This document shows, in pieces, positions 10,652 to 22,954 of a stretch of 64,000 bases of DNA. The notes beneath the pieces are model-generated. The model saw nothing but the letters and a program-made list of their open reading frames with translations, made no database searches and was not told the origin of the DNA. A program made the translations under genes and the position numbers. Position 1 is the first letter of the stretch. Each line of letters opens with the position of its first letter. The DNA lies in assembly GCA_903813345.2 (NCBI GenBank), contig CAIIXF020000009.1:16209759-16273758 (forward strand). Reading direction: 5' to 3'. Origin of the DNA: Owenia fusiformis. Taxonomy: Eukaryota; Annelida; Polychaeta; Sabellida; Oweniidae.

Positions 10652-13400
10652 TAAAAGTCATTTACATTTAGCTTTTTAATTCTTTCATACAACAATGTTA
10701 CAACATACGAGGTAAATTACCACAACATTGTCAACATTGATAAAACAATTACAATTTTCATTCCACACTCATACAGGGTGAGCCAAAAAAGGTAACCAAA
10801 TTATATGTTAATAACTGTCATCTAACGAGGATTCAAATCATATTTGGCACAAGTGAACCTTCGCCCTTTCTGAACAATCAAAAAGACACCAGACTGGGAA
10901 CAATTCGAACTCCTAGAAATATGATTATTTTTAGCGAACAACTTGAAAACGGCAACTCCGAAGAATAGCATATCCCAACTAACACTATAATATATACACA
11001 GGCTGGTATCGAAAAAATTGTCCGCTGTGTAGTAGGTGGGTTTACTACATTTGGACTTCATTTTATGATGCAAATGTCCCCTTCGGCATGAGTACCTTAG
11101 GGCAGTAAAAACAATTCCATCAAAAGACACAAGCTAGATCATGCTTTATATTGGAAATATATGCATTTTTTCAAAATGGCCGCCAAAAATACATCAAAGA
11201 CAATATCTTTGCCTCTATGCATGTTACAATTATAAGATTGGTGTCAAAAATACATTGATGGGGTTTTAGAATCCATTTAATAAGGTTTCGAGTCTTGAAA
11301 ATTAAGAACTTACACTTTATATTCAAAATATACGCAATTTTTAAAATAACTGCCACAAATATAACAAACAAAAAAGAAGAAATTTTCGCTTCTATGCATA
11401 CTACAATGATTAGACTGGTGTCAAAGTATACATTAATTAGGTTTTAGAATCCATTAAATTAGGTTTTGAGTCTTTAATTACATGTTTTTTCACCTTATAC
11501 AGTGCGTATAAAAAAACGCAACAGATTGTTATCTCGGAAAAGCAAAAAACCAGTGATAACAGCATTGCTTCCACAGGGTTCGTACACCTTTTTCAAAATG
11601 AAATTCCCTGACATTTCCAGGCAAAAAAAGATATTTCCAGATCTAGTTTTGCTAACACGGCCTCCCTAAAAAGTCTCAAACAAATGTATCATTTAAAAGA
11701 CGAGACTTATTATGAAAGATTTTGGGTGTCTCCTTTAGTACCATTTCCTTAACTTTGACTTAACTTTACTTCTACGGGCCGTCTTATTCACAACTTTATT
11801 CCTGATACATTATGTTTTTCATTTTACATTTTAAGGCCAAGGGTAAACATACATGTACAGGGGCGTAGCAAGCAAACGTGAAAGGGATGCAATTTTTGGG
11901 GTTTGCATCACTGCAAGCGAAGGAAACCCAAGGGTGGGGGAGTAGATGAGCCCCCAGAAATTCACATTGTATATTGTGCATTCTATCCATTTCAAACTAT
12001 AAATTGTTAATGTTTTGTAATAAATCCAAATGACAACTGAAACTTCAAAATTTGATCTAAATCATACTAGAAAAATAGCAACTCCGTGGGGGGACAATTC
12101 CCACCTAATGAAACATATTTTATTGAATATTGATCATTGTGAACATTATTTGATAGCAGTAACCTGGCATTACTATTGTCTAAACCCAAGCGTCACAATA
12201 AGGCACAGGCCTACCAAATCAAATAATCGGTATTTGTGTTATCAGGAATCATATTTCTTTGAATTAAATAAAAAAGGATAGGTATGGATATGGTGAACTG
12301 AATTCAACAATGGTTTTCTCTTGAACCAATTATTGAAAACATTCTGTAAAAAAACAAGGTCCTTTATGTAATGTTGACTGATTGGCAATAATTTAATGCA
12401 AAAATGATTTATATATATTTTATATGTGTATAACTGTTTTTGTTATAGTGCAATTGTTTTTTGTTCCTTTCTACCAATTCTTGAGAATTAAATAAAATAT
12501 CTTTCTGAACCTTGTTGGAACAAAATAGCATTTACAACATTTTCTTAGACCTCTCAATATTATAGTAATACAAAGGAAATTTTGGTTGATTTAACAAAAA
12601 GTATGCAAAAACTTCAAACAAAATGCCTCAAAATAGATAAAAATTAAGATAAACCTTTTTATTTCATTAACAAGATACTTTTTTAAAATCAACCAAATTT
12701 TCCTTTGTACGATGTAGGGATGCGTAGGATGCAAATAGATTTTGATAAGCATAAAAATTCAATTGAATTTTGACCCTAATAAGTGGCCTAAACATAAAAT
12801 AAAGTTCTTGCAAAAATTCATACATTTGACTCTTGAACAATAAAAAGTGATGATTGCTAGAGTAACACGACTCGGGGGTAGCAAAATTAGCAAAATAAAT
12901 CATTAATTAATCGGCAATTACAAATAATCAGTAGCATTGGGACGTATGTTTCACTGGGAAATTCAAGAAAACAAACACTTGATCATATTCATAAGGTGTT
13001 TTCGAAGTAGGCTATGGCCAAAAGAACCATTTACAAAACTGACATTTATACTGATGGTAGAACAAATGCTAAGGACAACGCTAGATCAGCCGTCCAAGAA
13101 CGAAATCCAATGAAGATCATATGACGTTGATCAAAGCCATCCATACAAAGATCAATGGCAATAGATCTTCCAAAAGGGTTCCCCCATATATTTGAGGAAT
13201 GGTAAGTAAGACAGCAAGACAAAGTAAATAGGACAGTAAAAAGATTTTGAACATCCAAACAAAACAGATTCTTTTTTGCCTGCTCCGTCTATCCCTGACT
13301 CATGTGATTATAACAACCTTAACTTATTAATTATAACTTAGGATCTCACTGTATGAATAGTGTAGGTATACTACTTGAACATTTTAGCCAGATTGACTGA
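10652..13400. other. EPRS1 intron without recognised genes; F1 5' end fragments
   Basis: Truncated family-F1 5' ends are seen at about 10948-10985 (ACGGCAACTCCGAAGAATAG) and 12067-12105 (TAGCAACTCCGTGG). The AAAATGGCCGCC motif occurs at 11174. Nothing else between 10652 and 13400 looks coding, apart from isolated short frames without domains. Confidence 0.5.
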
Positions 13401-13406
13401 GATACA

Positions 13407-14413
13407 ACCAGAACAACGGCAACGCCAAAGCGTAGCGAATCCCATCGAACAGCCATGGATGGCATTTTTACAAACAAAGTATATAGCAAAAATGGCAGGC
13501 ATTTTCAAAATGGCCGCCTTCTACCAAAAGTGTCTTTAGACCATTTGCCATACTTATAGTATTCACATACCAAATATGAACAAAATCGCTCCACTACTTT
13601 TCGAGTTATAGTAAAATACGTTAAAATGGCGGCCATTTTGAAAAATGGCCGCCTTCTACTAAAAGTGTCATACGATAGTGTGTCATGCTTTTAGTATTCA
13701 CATACCAAATATGACAAAATCACTCCACTACTTTTCGAGTTATAGTAAAATACGTTAAAATGGTGGCCATTTTGAAAAATGGCTGCCTTCTACCAAAAGT
13801 GTCATTAGACAGTGTGCCATCCTTATAGTATTCACATACCAAATATGAACAAAATCGCTTCACTACTTTTCGAGTTATAGTAAAATAGGTAAAAATGGCG
13901 GCAATTTTTCAAAATGGCGGCCATTTTTTAAAATGGCCACCTTCTTCCAAAAGTGTCTTTAGACAGTGTGCAATGTTTATAGTATTCACATACCAAATAT
14001 GAACAAAATCTCTCCACTACTTTTCGAATTACAGCAAAAATCGTAAAATAACGAGTAAAGGCCGCCATTTTTCAAGATGGCTGCCATATGCTTCTTTAAT
14101 ATCTACATTTCTAGCTTTATTAATGTCTTTTATAATTTTTTTTACATCTAAATCATATTGCTATTACAGTTTTACATATTGCACCTTAATAACTGTAAAA
14201 TCAGCACTAAAATGGCCGCCATTTTGAAATGAGTGGCCATTTTGAAAATCGGCTTTCGAGCAGAACTTCTATCCCCATAGGGTATATGTGTACAAAATAT
14301 GAACAAAATCGGGCCAACAGTATTTGAGTTATTGCCCGGACGGACGAACATACGGACGGACGGACGGACGGAGGCGTTCCCTATATCCCTCCGAACTTCG
14401 TTCGATGGGATAA
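13407..14413 (+). mobile_element. Tandem-core element, family F1 (P4), intact ends
   Basis: The 5' end carries ACGC-CAAA-GCGT, then AGCG and AATCCCATCGAAC. About four core units of ~136 bp follow (starts near 13513, 13649, 13783 and 13928), each containing TATAGTATTCACATACCAAA and AAAATGGCGGCCATTTT. The tail has an (ACGG)n tract (14336-14373), CCCTATATCCCTCCGAACTT, and the terminal hairpin with GATGGGATAA. Ends are mutually complementary (ATCCCATCGAAC / GTTCGATGGGAT). Confidence 0.85.
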
Positions 14414-14429
14414 AAATTCTACAGTACTT

Positions 14430-14711
14430 TTGAAAGAACTTTATGTAATAATAAAGGCAGTATACTCATTTTTGCAAAAAATTCCTGCACTTTTAAAAAA
14501 TGGTGGCCATCTTGAAAATTTTATTTTGTATAAAACTATAATTACCAATATCCATCTTTCCAACAAATATGAAGGAAATACGTCTACTATAGTATTCGAG
14601 TTATCTTCTGGACAGACAGACTGACTGACTGACTGACTGACGGACAGACGTACAGACAGACGGATGGAGGGCTTCACTATATCCTTACTGAACTTCATTC
14701 GTTGGGATAAT
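14430..14711 (+). mobile_element. Tandem-core element F1, 3' fragment (P5)
   Basis: Only the 3' end is present: a single ATGGTGGCCATCTTGAAAAT unit, a (ACTG)n/(ACAG)n tract (about 14610-14665), CTTCACTATATCCTTACTGA and TTCGTTGGGATAA. It abuts P4. Confidence 0.75.
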
Positions 14712-14826
14712 AAGAGCACTGTGTAGTGAAAAAGCCACAAAATTAATGAAGGTGTTAGAAACATGTTTAAGATTATAGATTCTTGCATCATGGCATTCAA
14801 AACCAACCAATCAGGTATAAATTCAC

Positions 14827-15054
14827 CTTGGCACCTCCTCCACTTTTCAGTACGCGAACTTTCTCCCCCTGTGCTTCTATCTTTGCCTTAAGATCGGTGG
14901 CCTCCTTGCTTTCTATTGCCACAGGCATGTTGGAAGTAGCTAGTTCAGTAGCAGCTGGGGGTATAACCTGGCCTGGCTTCCAGTCTTTACCTGTATTAGT
15001 CTTGAACTCCGCCTTCAATGCAAGGAGACCCTTCACTGCTGCATCAATTTGATC
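14827..15054 (-). CDS. EPRS1: EPRS1 exon: WHEP 3 second half plus WHEP 4 first half
   Basis: This 76-codon exon is in phase 0 on both sides. It encodes DQIDAAVKGLLALKAEFKTN TGKDWKPG (helix 2 of WHEP 3), a Pro/Ala/Thr spacer, and then DLKAKIEAQGEKVRVLKSGG GAK (helix 1 of WHEP 4). The intron positions fall at the same place, just after the turn Lys, in both repeats, as expected if the repeats spread by exon-sized duplication. The loop KSGGGAK departs from the usual K-x-x-K-A-x-K turn. The acceptor is ttctag (15055-15060) and the donor is AAG/gtgaat (14826-14821). The intron upstream of it is 32.3 kb, the largest in the window. Confidence 0.95.
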
Positions 15055-15060
15055 CTAGAA

Positions 15061-15960
15061 CCAGAGGGATTAATTTAATTTAATTTTTTTTGTTAAAAAC
15101 TCTATTTTATATAATCATACTTCTGTTAACGAGGCGTATAGCCTTTTTATTTTTTCGTGAAGCCACTCAGTAAAATTACGATTTCTCTGCAACCTGATAT
15201 CCAATTAACATCATTCAAGTATTTAAAGTGTTCCTGACACATTTGGGCATCTGGGAATAACAACTTCTACCCAAAGTTTGCATGCGAAATTGACGTAATT
15301 CATGACTGAAATCGGGAAGACAAAATTTGAGATTCACAAACAAAAATGCTTGTGAAAACTATTTACAAAAGTGTTTCAGAGACTCTTATCTACTTGGCTA
15401 TGGTTTTATTAGAAGATACATTGCCTTATTAAGCAGGTAGAGGGGCATACAGAACACAGAAGCAAATTCTATGTTGAAAGTTTTCTATATTTCAGTTTGA
15501 ACATGTTATTACATGTCACGTAGGCTAGTGTTTTATATGGGGATTATATGTACTTTACTTGTTTACATGAACATAAATCATTCCATGAAATCTGCAGTCT
15601 TCCAGGTTTTATCTGGGTTTGTATTGTCTTATTGGGGCTTTTCAACTTTAAAACAAACCTTACCTATATGGATTTGTGTCTCAGAACATTTTTGTAAATA
15701 GTTATTATAAACAATTCTGAAAGAATATCACATATTTTTGTCTTCCCGATTTCTGTCATGAATTACGTCAATTTCGCTTGCAAACATTAGGTGGACGTTG
15801 TCATTACCGGATGCCAAAACGTGTCAGGAACACATAGATACTCAAATGATGTTTATTGGACATCAGGGTGCAGAGAAATCGTAATTTTACTGAGTGGCTT
15901 CACGAAAAAATAAGCAGCACTTTAGGCCACCTTAAGTCATACAATTTTCTCATAAGGCAA
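15061..15960. repeat. Intronic repeat with inverted ends
   Basis: TTTTTTCGTGAAGCCACTCA at about 15149 and GAGTGGCTTCACGAAAAAAT at about 15893 are inverted copies. The arms also share GTAAAATTACGATTTCTCTG and CAGGAACAC/GTGTTCCTGA, so this is a ~760-bp foldback element (about 15149-15912). No gene is seen inside. Confidence 0.65.
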
Positions 15961-16700
15961 CTAGATAACGGCAACTCCGCGGAGTAGCAAATCCCAACGA
16001 ACAAAATATAAATTACCGAATTCCAATCAATTATACTCATTACTTTGGTTAAAATTGAAAAATTTAGATTTTAGAATTGCAACTTGAAGTTCTTGCAAAG
16101 CAGCCATTTTGAATTTTCTGAGGTACAAATCTGAAAAATAATACCATAATTGTGATCTACTCCAAAATTCCTTCAATTTGAGTATAATATAGCCATACTT
16201 TGAAGGGATCGAAAAATTATTGCGAAATCGTACATTAGACGGCCATTTTGAATTTTACGAGGCTCGAATCAGAAAAAAGATACAATATTTGCAATCTACT
16301 CTTAATTGCCTTTCATTTGAGTATAATAAAGCTATACTTCAGAAAATTTCTGTTTTCCATACACGGCCCCTGGGGGTCAGGATGAAAAACACGGAATATA
16401 TGTGAAATAGATAGATGTTGCGAATATACTACCAAAATTTCAAACAATAATATTAATAATTACTTTGGTTTAGAATTTTTTCTTGCGTAAAACTATTCAT
16501 CAATATACATCTTTCCACCAAATATGAAGAAAATCCGTCAACTAATATTTGAGTTATCTTCCGGACGGACGGACGGACGGACTGACTGACTGACAGACTG
16601 ACGGACGGACGGACAGACGGACGGACGGACGGACTGACTGACGGACGGACGGACGGAGGGCTTCACTATATCCCTACCGAACTTCATTCATTGGGGATAA
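15961..16700 (+). mobile_element. Tandem-core element F1 (P6)
   Basis: The 5' end has the perfect palindrome ACTCCGCGGAGT, then AGCA and AATCCCAACGAAC. The 3' end has a long (ACGG)n/(ACTG)n tract (about 16560-16655) and CTACCGAACTTCATTCATTG GGGATAA. The interior matches P1 (1842-2676) over several hundred bases, including ATTAGACGGCCATTTTGAAT. Confidence 0.82.
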
Positions 16701-16738
16701 TAAAAGCATCCTGTATTGACAAACTGAACATATAAACA

Positions 16739-17300
16739 ATGTTTAAAACCCAAAATAATAGACATAACTATAACATCTCAAACAAAATCATCATGGATAA
16801 TAATATTGTTGAGCAAACTGAAAAAATCAATTTCCTTGGTGCAACTATTGATGACAGACTGAATTGGAAGCATCATATTCATATGCTTGAAAATAAATTA
16901 TCTAAAACTATTGGAACGTTACATAAAGTCAAACATCTACTGGATATTGCAAGTCTTAAAAGTCTTTATTACTCTCTTATTTATTCCAATTTTAATTCTG
17001 ACATAATAATGTGGGGATGTGTGCCTGAAACTCTATTAAATAAGCTTCATTCAATTCAAAAACAATTTATACGTATGCTAGACAAGACTAATCATTATAG
17101 AGATCCAACTAAACCTCTCTTTATTGAACATAAATTGCTAAATATTCATCAAATTGTAAACTTGAGAATTGCTTTATTTGTTTTCAAATGTGTAAAGGGT
17201 AATAATGATTTGATGGATGATCTTTATTCTTCTTACTTCACAACCAATTATAGCTTCCATGACCGCAACACAAGAAACAAATTTGACCTGAGAGGCCCCA
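16739..17300 (+). pseudogene. Non-LTR retrotransposon RT, thumb/C-terminal fragment
   Basis: The open frame contains INFLGATIDDRLNWKHHIHM, then LENKLSKTIGTLHKVKHLLD and SLYYSLIYSNFNSDIIMWG. It continues with LHSIQKQFIRMLDKTNHYRD PTKPLFIEHKLLNIHQI. This is the block after the YADD motif in CR1/L2/Jockey-group LINE reverse transcriptases (F-L-G-x-x-I-D-x-x-L-x-W-x-x-H-I). The fingers, palm and YADD motif are absent because the copy is 5'-truncated. Similarity ends near HDRNTRNKFDLR at about 17296, where unrelated DNA begins. The expected next part (a G-x-x-I-W-N motif) reappears at 20022, so the relic has been split by an insertion. The frame runs on to 17446 but that tail is not RT. Confidence 0.75.
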
Positions 17301-17532
17301 AAGGACGGGTGTCAATAAGGGCCCTTTTTAGCCCCCAAAGATATCTGATAATAATGCATATCATATTGAAGAAAAATCATTTGTGCTTTATAAAATTACA
17401 ATTTCAGCGAATTTTGAGCTTTGATGTTCACACAACAGTCATTTAAGATCATATACCATTTTGGTGTTTTTACAAAAAATTCTTTATTTATCGCTGTCTT
17501 AGTAAATAATATATAAATATAAACCAATTTAA

Positions 17533-18235
17533 CCTTTAGCATGCTACCGGCGAGCGTAGTCGCCCGTGCTTAACAATCCCCGGCAACTGCCGGCGACTCC
17601 AGTCGAATTTAAACTTTCAAAAACTGAACTTTTTCCCGCCGGTCTTATGATCCAATCAGATTGCCCGATTTATTTAGTCCTTACGTGGGGACTTCCTGTT
17701 GACCTAGAAATGGCGATGTTTCGAAAAATATTTCTCAATTCAACAATTTAAACAGTGTTTAAGTCGTTTTTAGTGAACAAATCGTACAAAATGGCGGCCA
17801 AATACGATCACAACGAACATGTGGAGGAAATGGATCGCGATTTCGAGCTCTTTAGGCTCTTGGAAGCCGATAATGGTCATCGAAAATAGAAACTAGAATA
17901 TTTTCTGAACTGAAAAATGAACATTCGATTGCTGCAAATTCAGTTTTGGATTCTGACCAGACGTTGAATCTCCACAGGGGCGAAGCGGCGGATTCCGGAG
18001 GAGTATTCATGGTATATTTATGCCCAGTCCTGTTTATTTATGTAAAAAATTCATGAGAACATTTTTTTCATGAGCCAGGCCAATGTATCTTCTCTTTGTG
18101 AAAATTTTATCGAGATTCATTAAGTAGTTATTGAGATATTAATTATTTAGTCCAGGCATATCATTTTTTGCACTCTTTGAAAAATAAGTCAGTCGCGTGG
18201 GATATATTTGCTGAATTAAGTTAGCATGCAGAAGG
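17533..18235 (+). mobile_element. piggyBac-like non-autonomous element, TTAA target duplication
   Basis: TTAA at 17529-17532 and 18236-18239 flanks ends that are inverted copies: CCTTTAGCATGCTA at the left and TAGCATGCAGAAGG at the right. TTAA duplication with CC(T/C) termini is the hallmark of piggyBac. The 703-bp length is far too short for a transposase, but a short frame at 17791-17889 may be a remnant of its N-terminus. Confidence 0.72.
17791..17889 (+). pseudogene. Possible piggyBac transposase N-terminal remnant
   Basis: ATGGCGGCC opens a 32-codon frame reading MAAKYDHNEHVEEMDRDFEL FRLLEADNGHRK and then TAG. Its acidic helix ending L-L-E-A-D resembles the start of piggyBac-family transposases, but the match is short and could be chance. 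It lies inside the TTAA-flanked element 17533-18235. No catalytic Asp region follows. Confidence 0.3.
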
Positions 18236-18239
18236 TTAA

Positions 18240-20020
18240 ATATATTAAATGTAATATATGAAATACTGAAGAAAAGATACGATTAAAACTATTTTCATGG
18301 AAAAGCACATAGGGCAATATTGGCAAAATGCAAATGCTATTTTGGTAGGATCTGGGCTAGCAATGGGTACATTTCAACTGTGACTGTAGTGGATACTATT
18401 GACTTTCATCACATAACAGGGCAACATTTAAGCAATTCAAATACAAGGAAAATCAAAGATTTCCTCTCATTTCTAAAACGAGGAACAAAAGCATGAATTC
18501 AAAGAAAATTAATGATGGCCTGTGCCAAAATATAACATGTGAGAAAGTTGTGGCACAGTAAAGGATATGTATAGGATATCATATGATTTTAAATGATTTT
18601 ATCTTTATCTCTGAGTTGATATCAATATCTTGCCAAGTTAGTATAGCCAATTAGCCCAGCTATTGATATCAATGAGTGGATTAACACGATATAACGAACA
18701 TTCATAGGATGCTCTATTTATCCCATAGTTCACCTATAAAACTAAACAAAAAATATCAAAACAACATCCATTTATTCATTCATCCCCGTGATGTCATGAA
18801 CTCACTATGTAACAAAACACATCATATTGATGGTAGTTTTCAAATCCCTGGCAAAAGTTGATATCTGTCACTGGGGATGAACTGGAAACGAGGGAGGTTT
18901 TGCCTCGTATCAAAATGGCGGCGCGTGAAAAAATTTCATTCGGTAAGATTTTTGTTTTTTACAATTTTCGTGCTTTTATCCTTCAAATTAAAACTTAATA
19001 TTTGGCAAGTAAATAGTTCATAAGTTCCGGTTTTATAATATGATTGCAAATTAGAAATCAATACAGACATTGCTGAGATATTTACATTTCAATTCTCTCA
19101 CTTAGGAAACGAAACACCTGTCTACATTTTGTAACAATGAAACGAGGCAATGTTTGACTTGCAACGAGGCAACTATTCTTTCTGTGATAGTGTCTACATT
19201 TAATGATCTTATTTCCACCGTTCTGGTCACATACGACCGATTACGTTTTACACGATATACTTAGGTGGTTCAAAAAGTTTTGCATTTGATGTCATAACTT
19301 CAAGGAAAATAGTATTATTGCAATGAAACTTAGTACACATATGTGTTATATATACAAGAAATGTTATTTTGAAACAAATTCAGCACAACCAAAACCGTGT
19401 CCACATATATGACAAATCCAAGATGGCTGCCACAATTTTAGATCTATGCACATGTGAAGAAGTTAGAAATACACATGAATCACAAGTACCATCCCCAATA
19501 AAATGGGAAGTTTAAGGTTCTCACACATATCAACTCTATTCCTATATACTTTACATTTGTGGTAAGGCTTGTGATCTAGGTAAACTTAGCATGTTCATGT
19601 ACTTCCTATCCTCTGAAGCTAAAAACAGAAATAGTGACTTCAATTGAGAAAAATGTATCTTATGGGCTCCATATACATTTTGAGTGGCTGTCCGGCTTAA
19701 GTTAGATACTACTGATAATCTGTGATTGAGTATTATGTCAAGTTTAGTCCTCAGCCTCTCATAACTGATAACTTTGAGGTAATTGTGTTGTTACTGCAAA
19801 AACTTCTATTTCTTCATCACAAATCTACCATTTTTTGCATCTGTCAAAACCCCTCATTTCATGTTAATTTTCAGACTTTTGCTTGTGCAATCATTAAATA
19901 TATATATTCAACTTGTTATTCAGAATATTTTAAGAACTTTTCATGAGGTTTTTTATTTTCACACTTTTGAAACAATGACAAAGTCTGAGAATGGCCTTTT
20001 AATGGCATGTCCCCTTTAAG
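18240..20020. other. Insertion between the two LINE fragments, no gene recognised
   Basis: The sequence between 17300 and 20020 interrupts a LINE relic. Its edges (CCCCAAAGGACGGGTGTC at 17304 and GGCATGTCCCCTTTAAG at 20006) are loosely inverted, as if one large TIR element were inserted. Apart from the piggyBac-like MITE I see no coding potential. Confidence 0.4.
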
Positions 20021-20021
20021 A

Positions 20022-20160
20022 CAAACATAGGCAAATTTTCGATCAGCGTACAAGGCAAAACCATCTGGAATTTAATCCCACAGAATATAAGATCATTGAA
20101 CTCAGAAAACTCAGCCACAACCAAGACCTTGAGGTGCTCACGTGTTGTCCTCTGTGATGG
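20022..20160 (+). pseudogene. LINE RT C-terminal tail fragment
   Basis: The frame from 20022 reads KTNIGKFSISVQGKTIWNLI PQNIRSLNSENS. It resembles the conserved LINE tail G-K-x-S-I-x-x-x-G-x-x-I-W-N-x-(L/I)-P-x-x-I-R. It is the natural continuation of the fragment ending at about 17300 on the same strand, so the two are best read as one 5'-truncated LINE copy split by about 2.7 kb. Confidence 0.6.
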
Positions 20161-20310
20161 AGCAGTTTCACACAGCGAAAAAAAAAAAAAATATTTTTAT
20201 AAAAAAATCAAAAAGACCCAATATATCAATATCTGAATTAATACCTTCAGAATTATGCTTAAAACATATGTAAATATTATCATGTGCCTGTATCGTGCCA
20301 TTAAAAAGTT

Positions 20311-21063
20311 AAATGAAGGACCCACGGTCCTGTGCTCACACAGTTTGGAACCTTCAGAGGAATTTATATCCTGACTTTCAAACAAAAATATTGATTTGGA
20401 TTTGGAGTCTCGAACTTTGAGAAACTTAGATAGCATAGTTGTGTGACCTAGTTTGATGACCTTTGACCTTGAAAATTTTACTTATTCAGAGCTCAGTAAG
20501 GTATTTTGTGATTAAGCTGACCAAAATTTACATCCAAAAATCAATTTGAAAAATCAACTTTTTGAACGTAATTTATTGCAAGAAATGATCAAGTATAAGG
20601 CAAACTTTAAGAATCTTGTCAATCACAAAACCTGCCATTGACTTTATACATGAGAAAGTTTCCTGAAAATGACAAAGTCCTACTTTTTGTCAAATTTTAT
20701 AGAGTAAACACCAAAAACTGAAATTTCAAAGCTTTGAGATCTTCAGAGGACATAAGTCGCATATACACCAACTACTAAAAGTTATTTGAAAGTTCTACTT
20801 CAACAAAGTGTCTAGTATTTACAGAAAATTTGACTTTTTGACGTCAAAATCCGTAATTTCTCGGAAACCGGGCGAACTTGGGAAATGGCGATGATAGGTC
20901 AAATAGGCATTATAGATATGCATAAAATGAATGTGGATATGACTCAATTCGAATAGCAGTTTTAATTTGTGCGGCCAATGTTGACGGACGGACGGACGGA
21001 CGGACAGACGGACCAACGGACGGACGGACGCCTGGTCAATCCCATAGGCTCACTGTGTGAGCC
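20311..21063 (+). mobile_element. Tandem-core element, family F3, copy a
   Basis: The 5' hairpin AGGACC-CAC-GGTCCT is followed by GTGCTCACACAG. The 3' end is an (ACGG)n tract (20983-21030), CTGGTCAATCCCATA and the hairpin GGCTCAC-TGT-GTGAGCC. The 5' strand GCTCACACAGT is complementary to the 3' strand ACTGTGTGAGC. Non-coding. Confidence 0.82.
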
Positions 21064-21210
21064 AAAAATAGAAGGTGAGAGAGAACAAAGTCTCTTACAG
21101 TTTTAAAATTCAAATATGGTTTCTTGTGACATAAAAGTTGCTTTGAACATTTTTCAAAAATAATTTTTTCACAAATCACATACATTGGGTCAATCCCAAA
21201 TTATTTAAAA

Positions 21211-22227
21211 ATGAAGGACCCACGGTCCTATGCTCACACAGTTTGGAACCTTCAGAGGAATTTATATCCTGACTTTCAAACAAAAATATTGATTTGGATT
21301 TGTAGTCTCGAACTTTGAGAAACTTAGATAGCATAGTTATGTGACCTTTGACCTTGAAAATTTTACTTATTCAGAGCTCAGTAAGGTCTTTTGTGATTAA
21401 GCTGACCAAAATTTACATCCAAAAATCAATTTGAAAAATCAACTTTTTTGACCTTTCGAAGGTCACTGAAGGTCAAGTAAAGGTCAGATCCTAAAACTAA
21501 TGTCAGATTTGAACTCCTGGCAACTTGTAGGTGATTTTCAAAAAAAATTTGGTCAAATTTAAGCAAGTTGAAAAATAACTTATTTTTACTGTTTTTTGAC
21601 GTCAAATATTTCAAAAACGGTAAAAATTTGATGCTGACATATATTGAGAAATATGTAGGGAATGCTTAAATCTATTAATGATGTAATTTATTGCAGGAAA
21701 TGATCAAGTATAAGGCAAACTTTAAGAATCTTGTCAATCACAAAACCTGCCATTGACTTTATACATGAGAAAGTTTCCTGAAAATGACTAAGTCCTACTT
21801 TTTTTCAAATTTTATAGAGTAAACACCAAAAACCGTAATTCCAAGAGCTTTGAAATCTTCAGAGGACATAAGTTGCATATACACCAACTACTAAAAGTTA
21901 TTTGAAAGTTCTACTTCAACAAAGTGTCTAGTATTTACAGAAAAGTTGACTTTTTGACGTCAAAATCCGCAATTTCTCGGAAACCGGGCGAACTTGGGAA
22001 ATGGTGATGATAGGTCAAATAGGCATTATGGATATGCATAAAATGAATGTGGATATGACTCAATCCGAATAGCAGTTTTAATTTGTGCGGCCAATGTTGA
22101 CGGACGGACAGACGGACGGACCTACGGACGGACCAACGGACGGACGGACCAACGGACGGATGGACCAACGGACGGACGGACCAACGGACGGACGCCTGGT
22201 CAATCCCATAGGCTCACTGTGTGAGCC
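21211..22227 (+). mobile_element. Tandem-core element, family F3, copy b
   Basis: Same ends as the copy at 20311 with a longer core; it includes GACCTTTCGAAGGTCACTGA and a second unit that the first copy lacks. The microsatellite is a mixed (ACGG)n/(ACCA)n tract (22098-22193). The two copies lie head to tail about 150 bp apart, so copy a may be an internal deletion derivative. Confidence 0.82.
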
Positions 22228-22525
22228 AAAAAGAAATGGTACATTTTGGAGTATGATACTCCAGCGCCATTTTCAATAGCTTTTACTCCTAGCGTTATGG
22301 GACTTCAATCAGAAGTAAAAGTTACCGCAAATGATATATCTATTGCATGGAGTAAGTAATTTTCTTTGGTATATCGAAACATAAGAGTTAAAAATAAATT
22401 GGGTGGTTTTCTTAGTGTTTTTATGAAAAATAACATGCTCTGTCACAGCGGACAAATCTTTCGATACCAGCCTGTCATCAATTCCATTGAGTAGCAAATC
22501 CAAACAAACACTATGTAATATTTAC

Positions 22526-22946
22526 TAGGGGTCCCACGATACAGTATCTTCAATTTCGATACGAGCAACGATATTTACCTCACGATACGATACAAACGAT
22601 ACGAGCAATGTTTCTTGAAGAGGATGACCGAAATAATCCCAAACTTTGGACTTTCTACTACGTTCTCGAGAAATTTGAATTTCTTTCTTTTTCTCCATTT
22701 TTTACCGGAAACCAGAAATACATTCTACGCCGGATAACGCTAGGCGGATAACAAAATGGAAACGGGACAATGGGTACTTGGGTAGATACAATCGTATTTA
22801 AGCTGCTTTGGAGCATGATTTTGCTGTTTTGGGGAGTTAAAAACGATACAATTTTTTAACCGATATTCAAGGTGAGTATCGATACGCTCGTATCGTGGCA
22901 TATTGCTCGAGCGCTCGAGCAAATCCGAGCAATTGCGGGACCCCTA
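22526..22946. mobile_element. hAT-like MITE with 8-bp target duplication
   Basis: The ends TAGGGGTCCC and GGGACCCCTA are perfect inverted repeats, flanked by ATATTTAC at 22518-22525 and 22947-22954. An 8-bp duplication with (T/C)AGGGGT ends is diagnostic of hAT. The interior has repeated CGATACGA motifs near both ends. No transposase (421 bp). Confidence 0.88.
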
Positions 22947-22954
22947 ATATTTAC

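Noticed and set aside
22085-22279. Frames such as (TDGP)n over the ACGG tracts, also at 698-949, 29597-29794 and 54262-54538
   Set aside because: Simple translation of (ACGG)n microsatellites.
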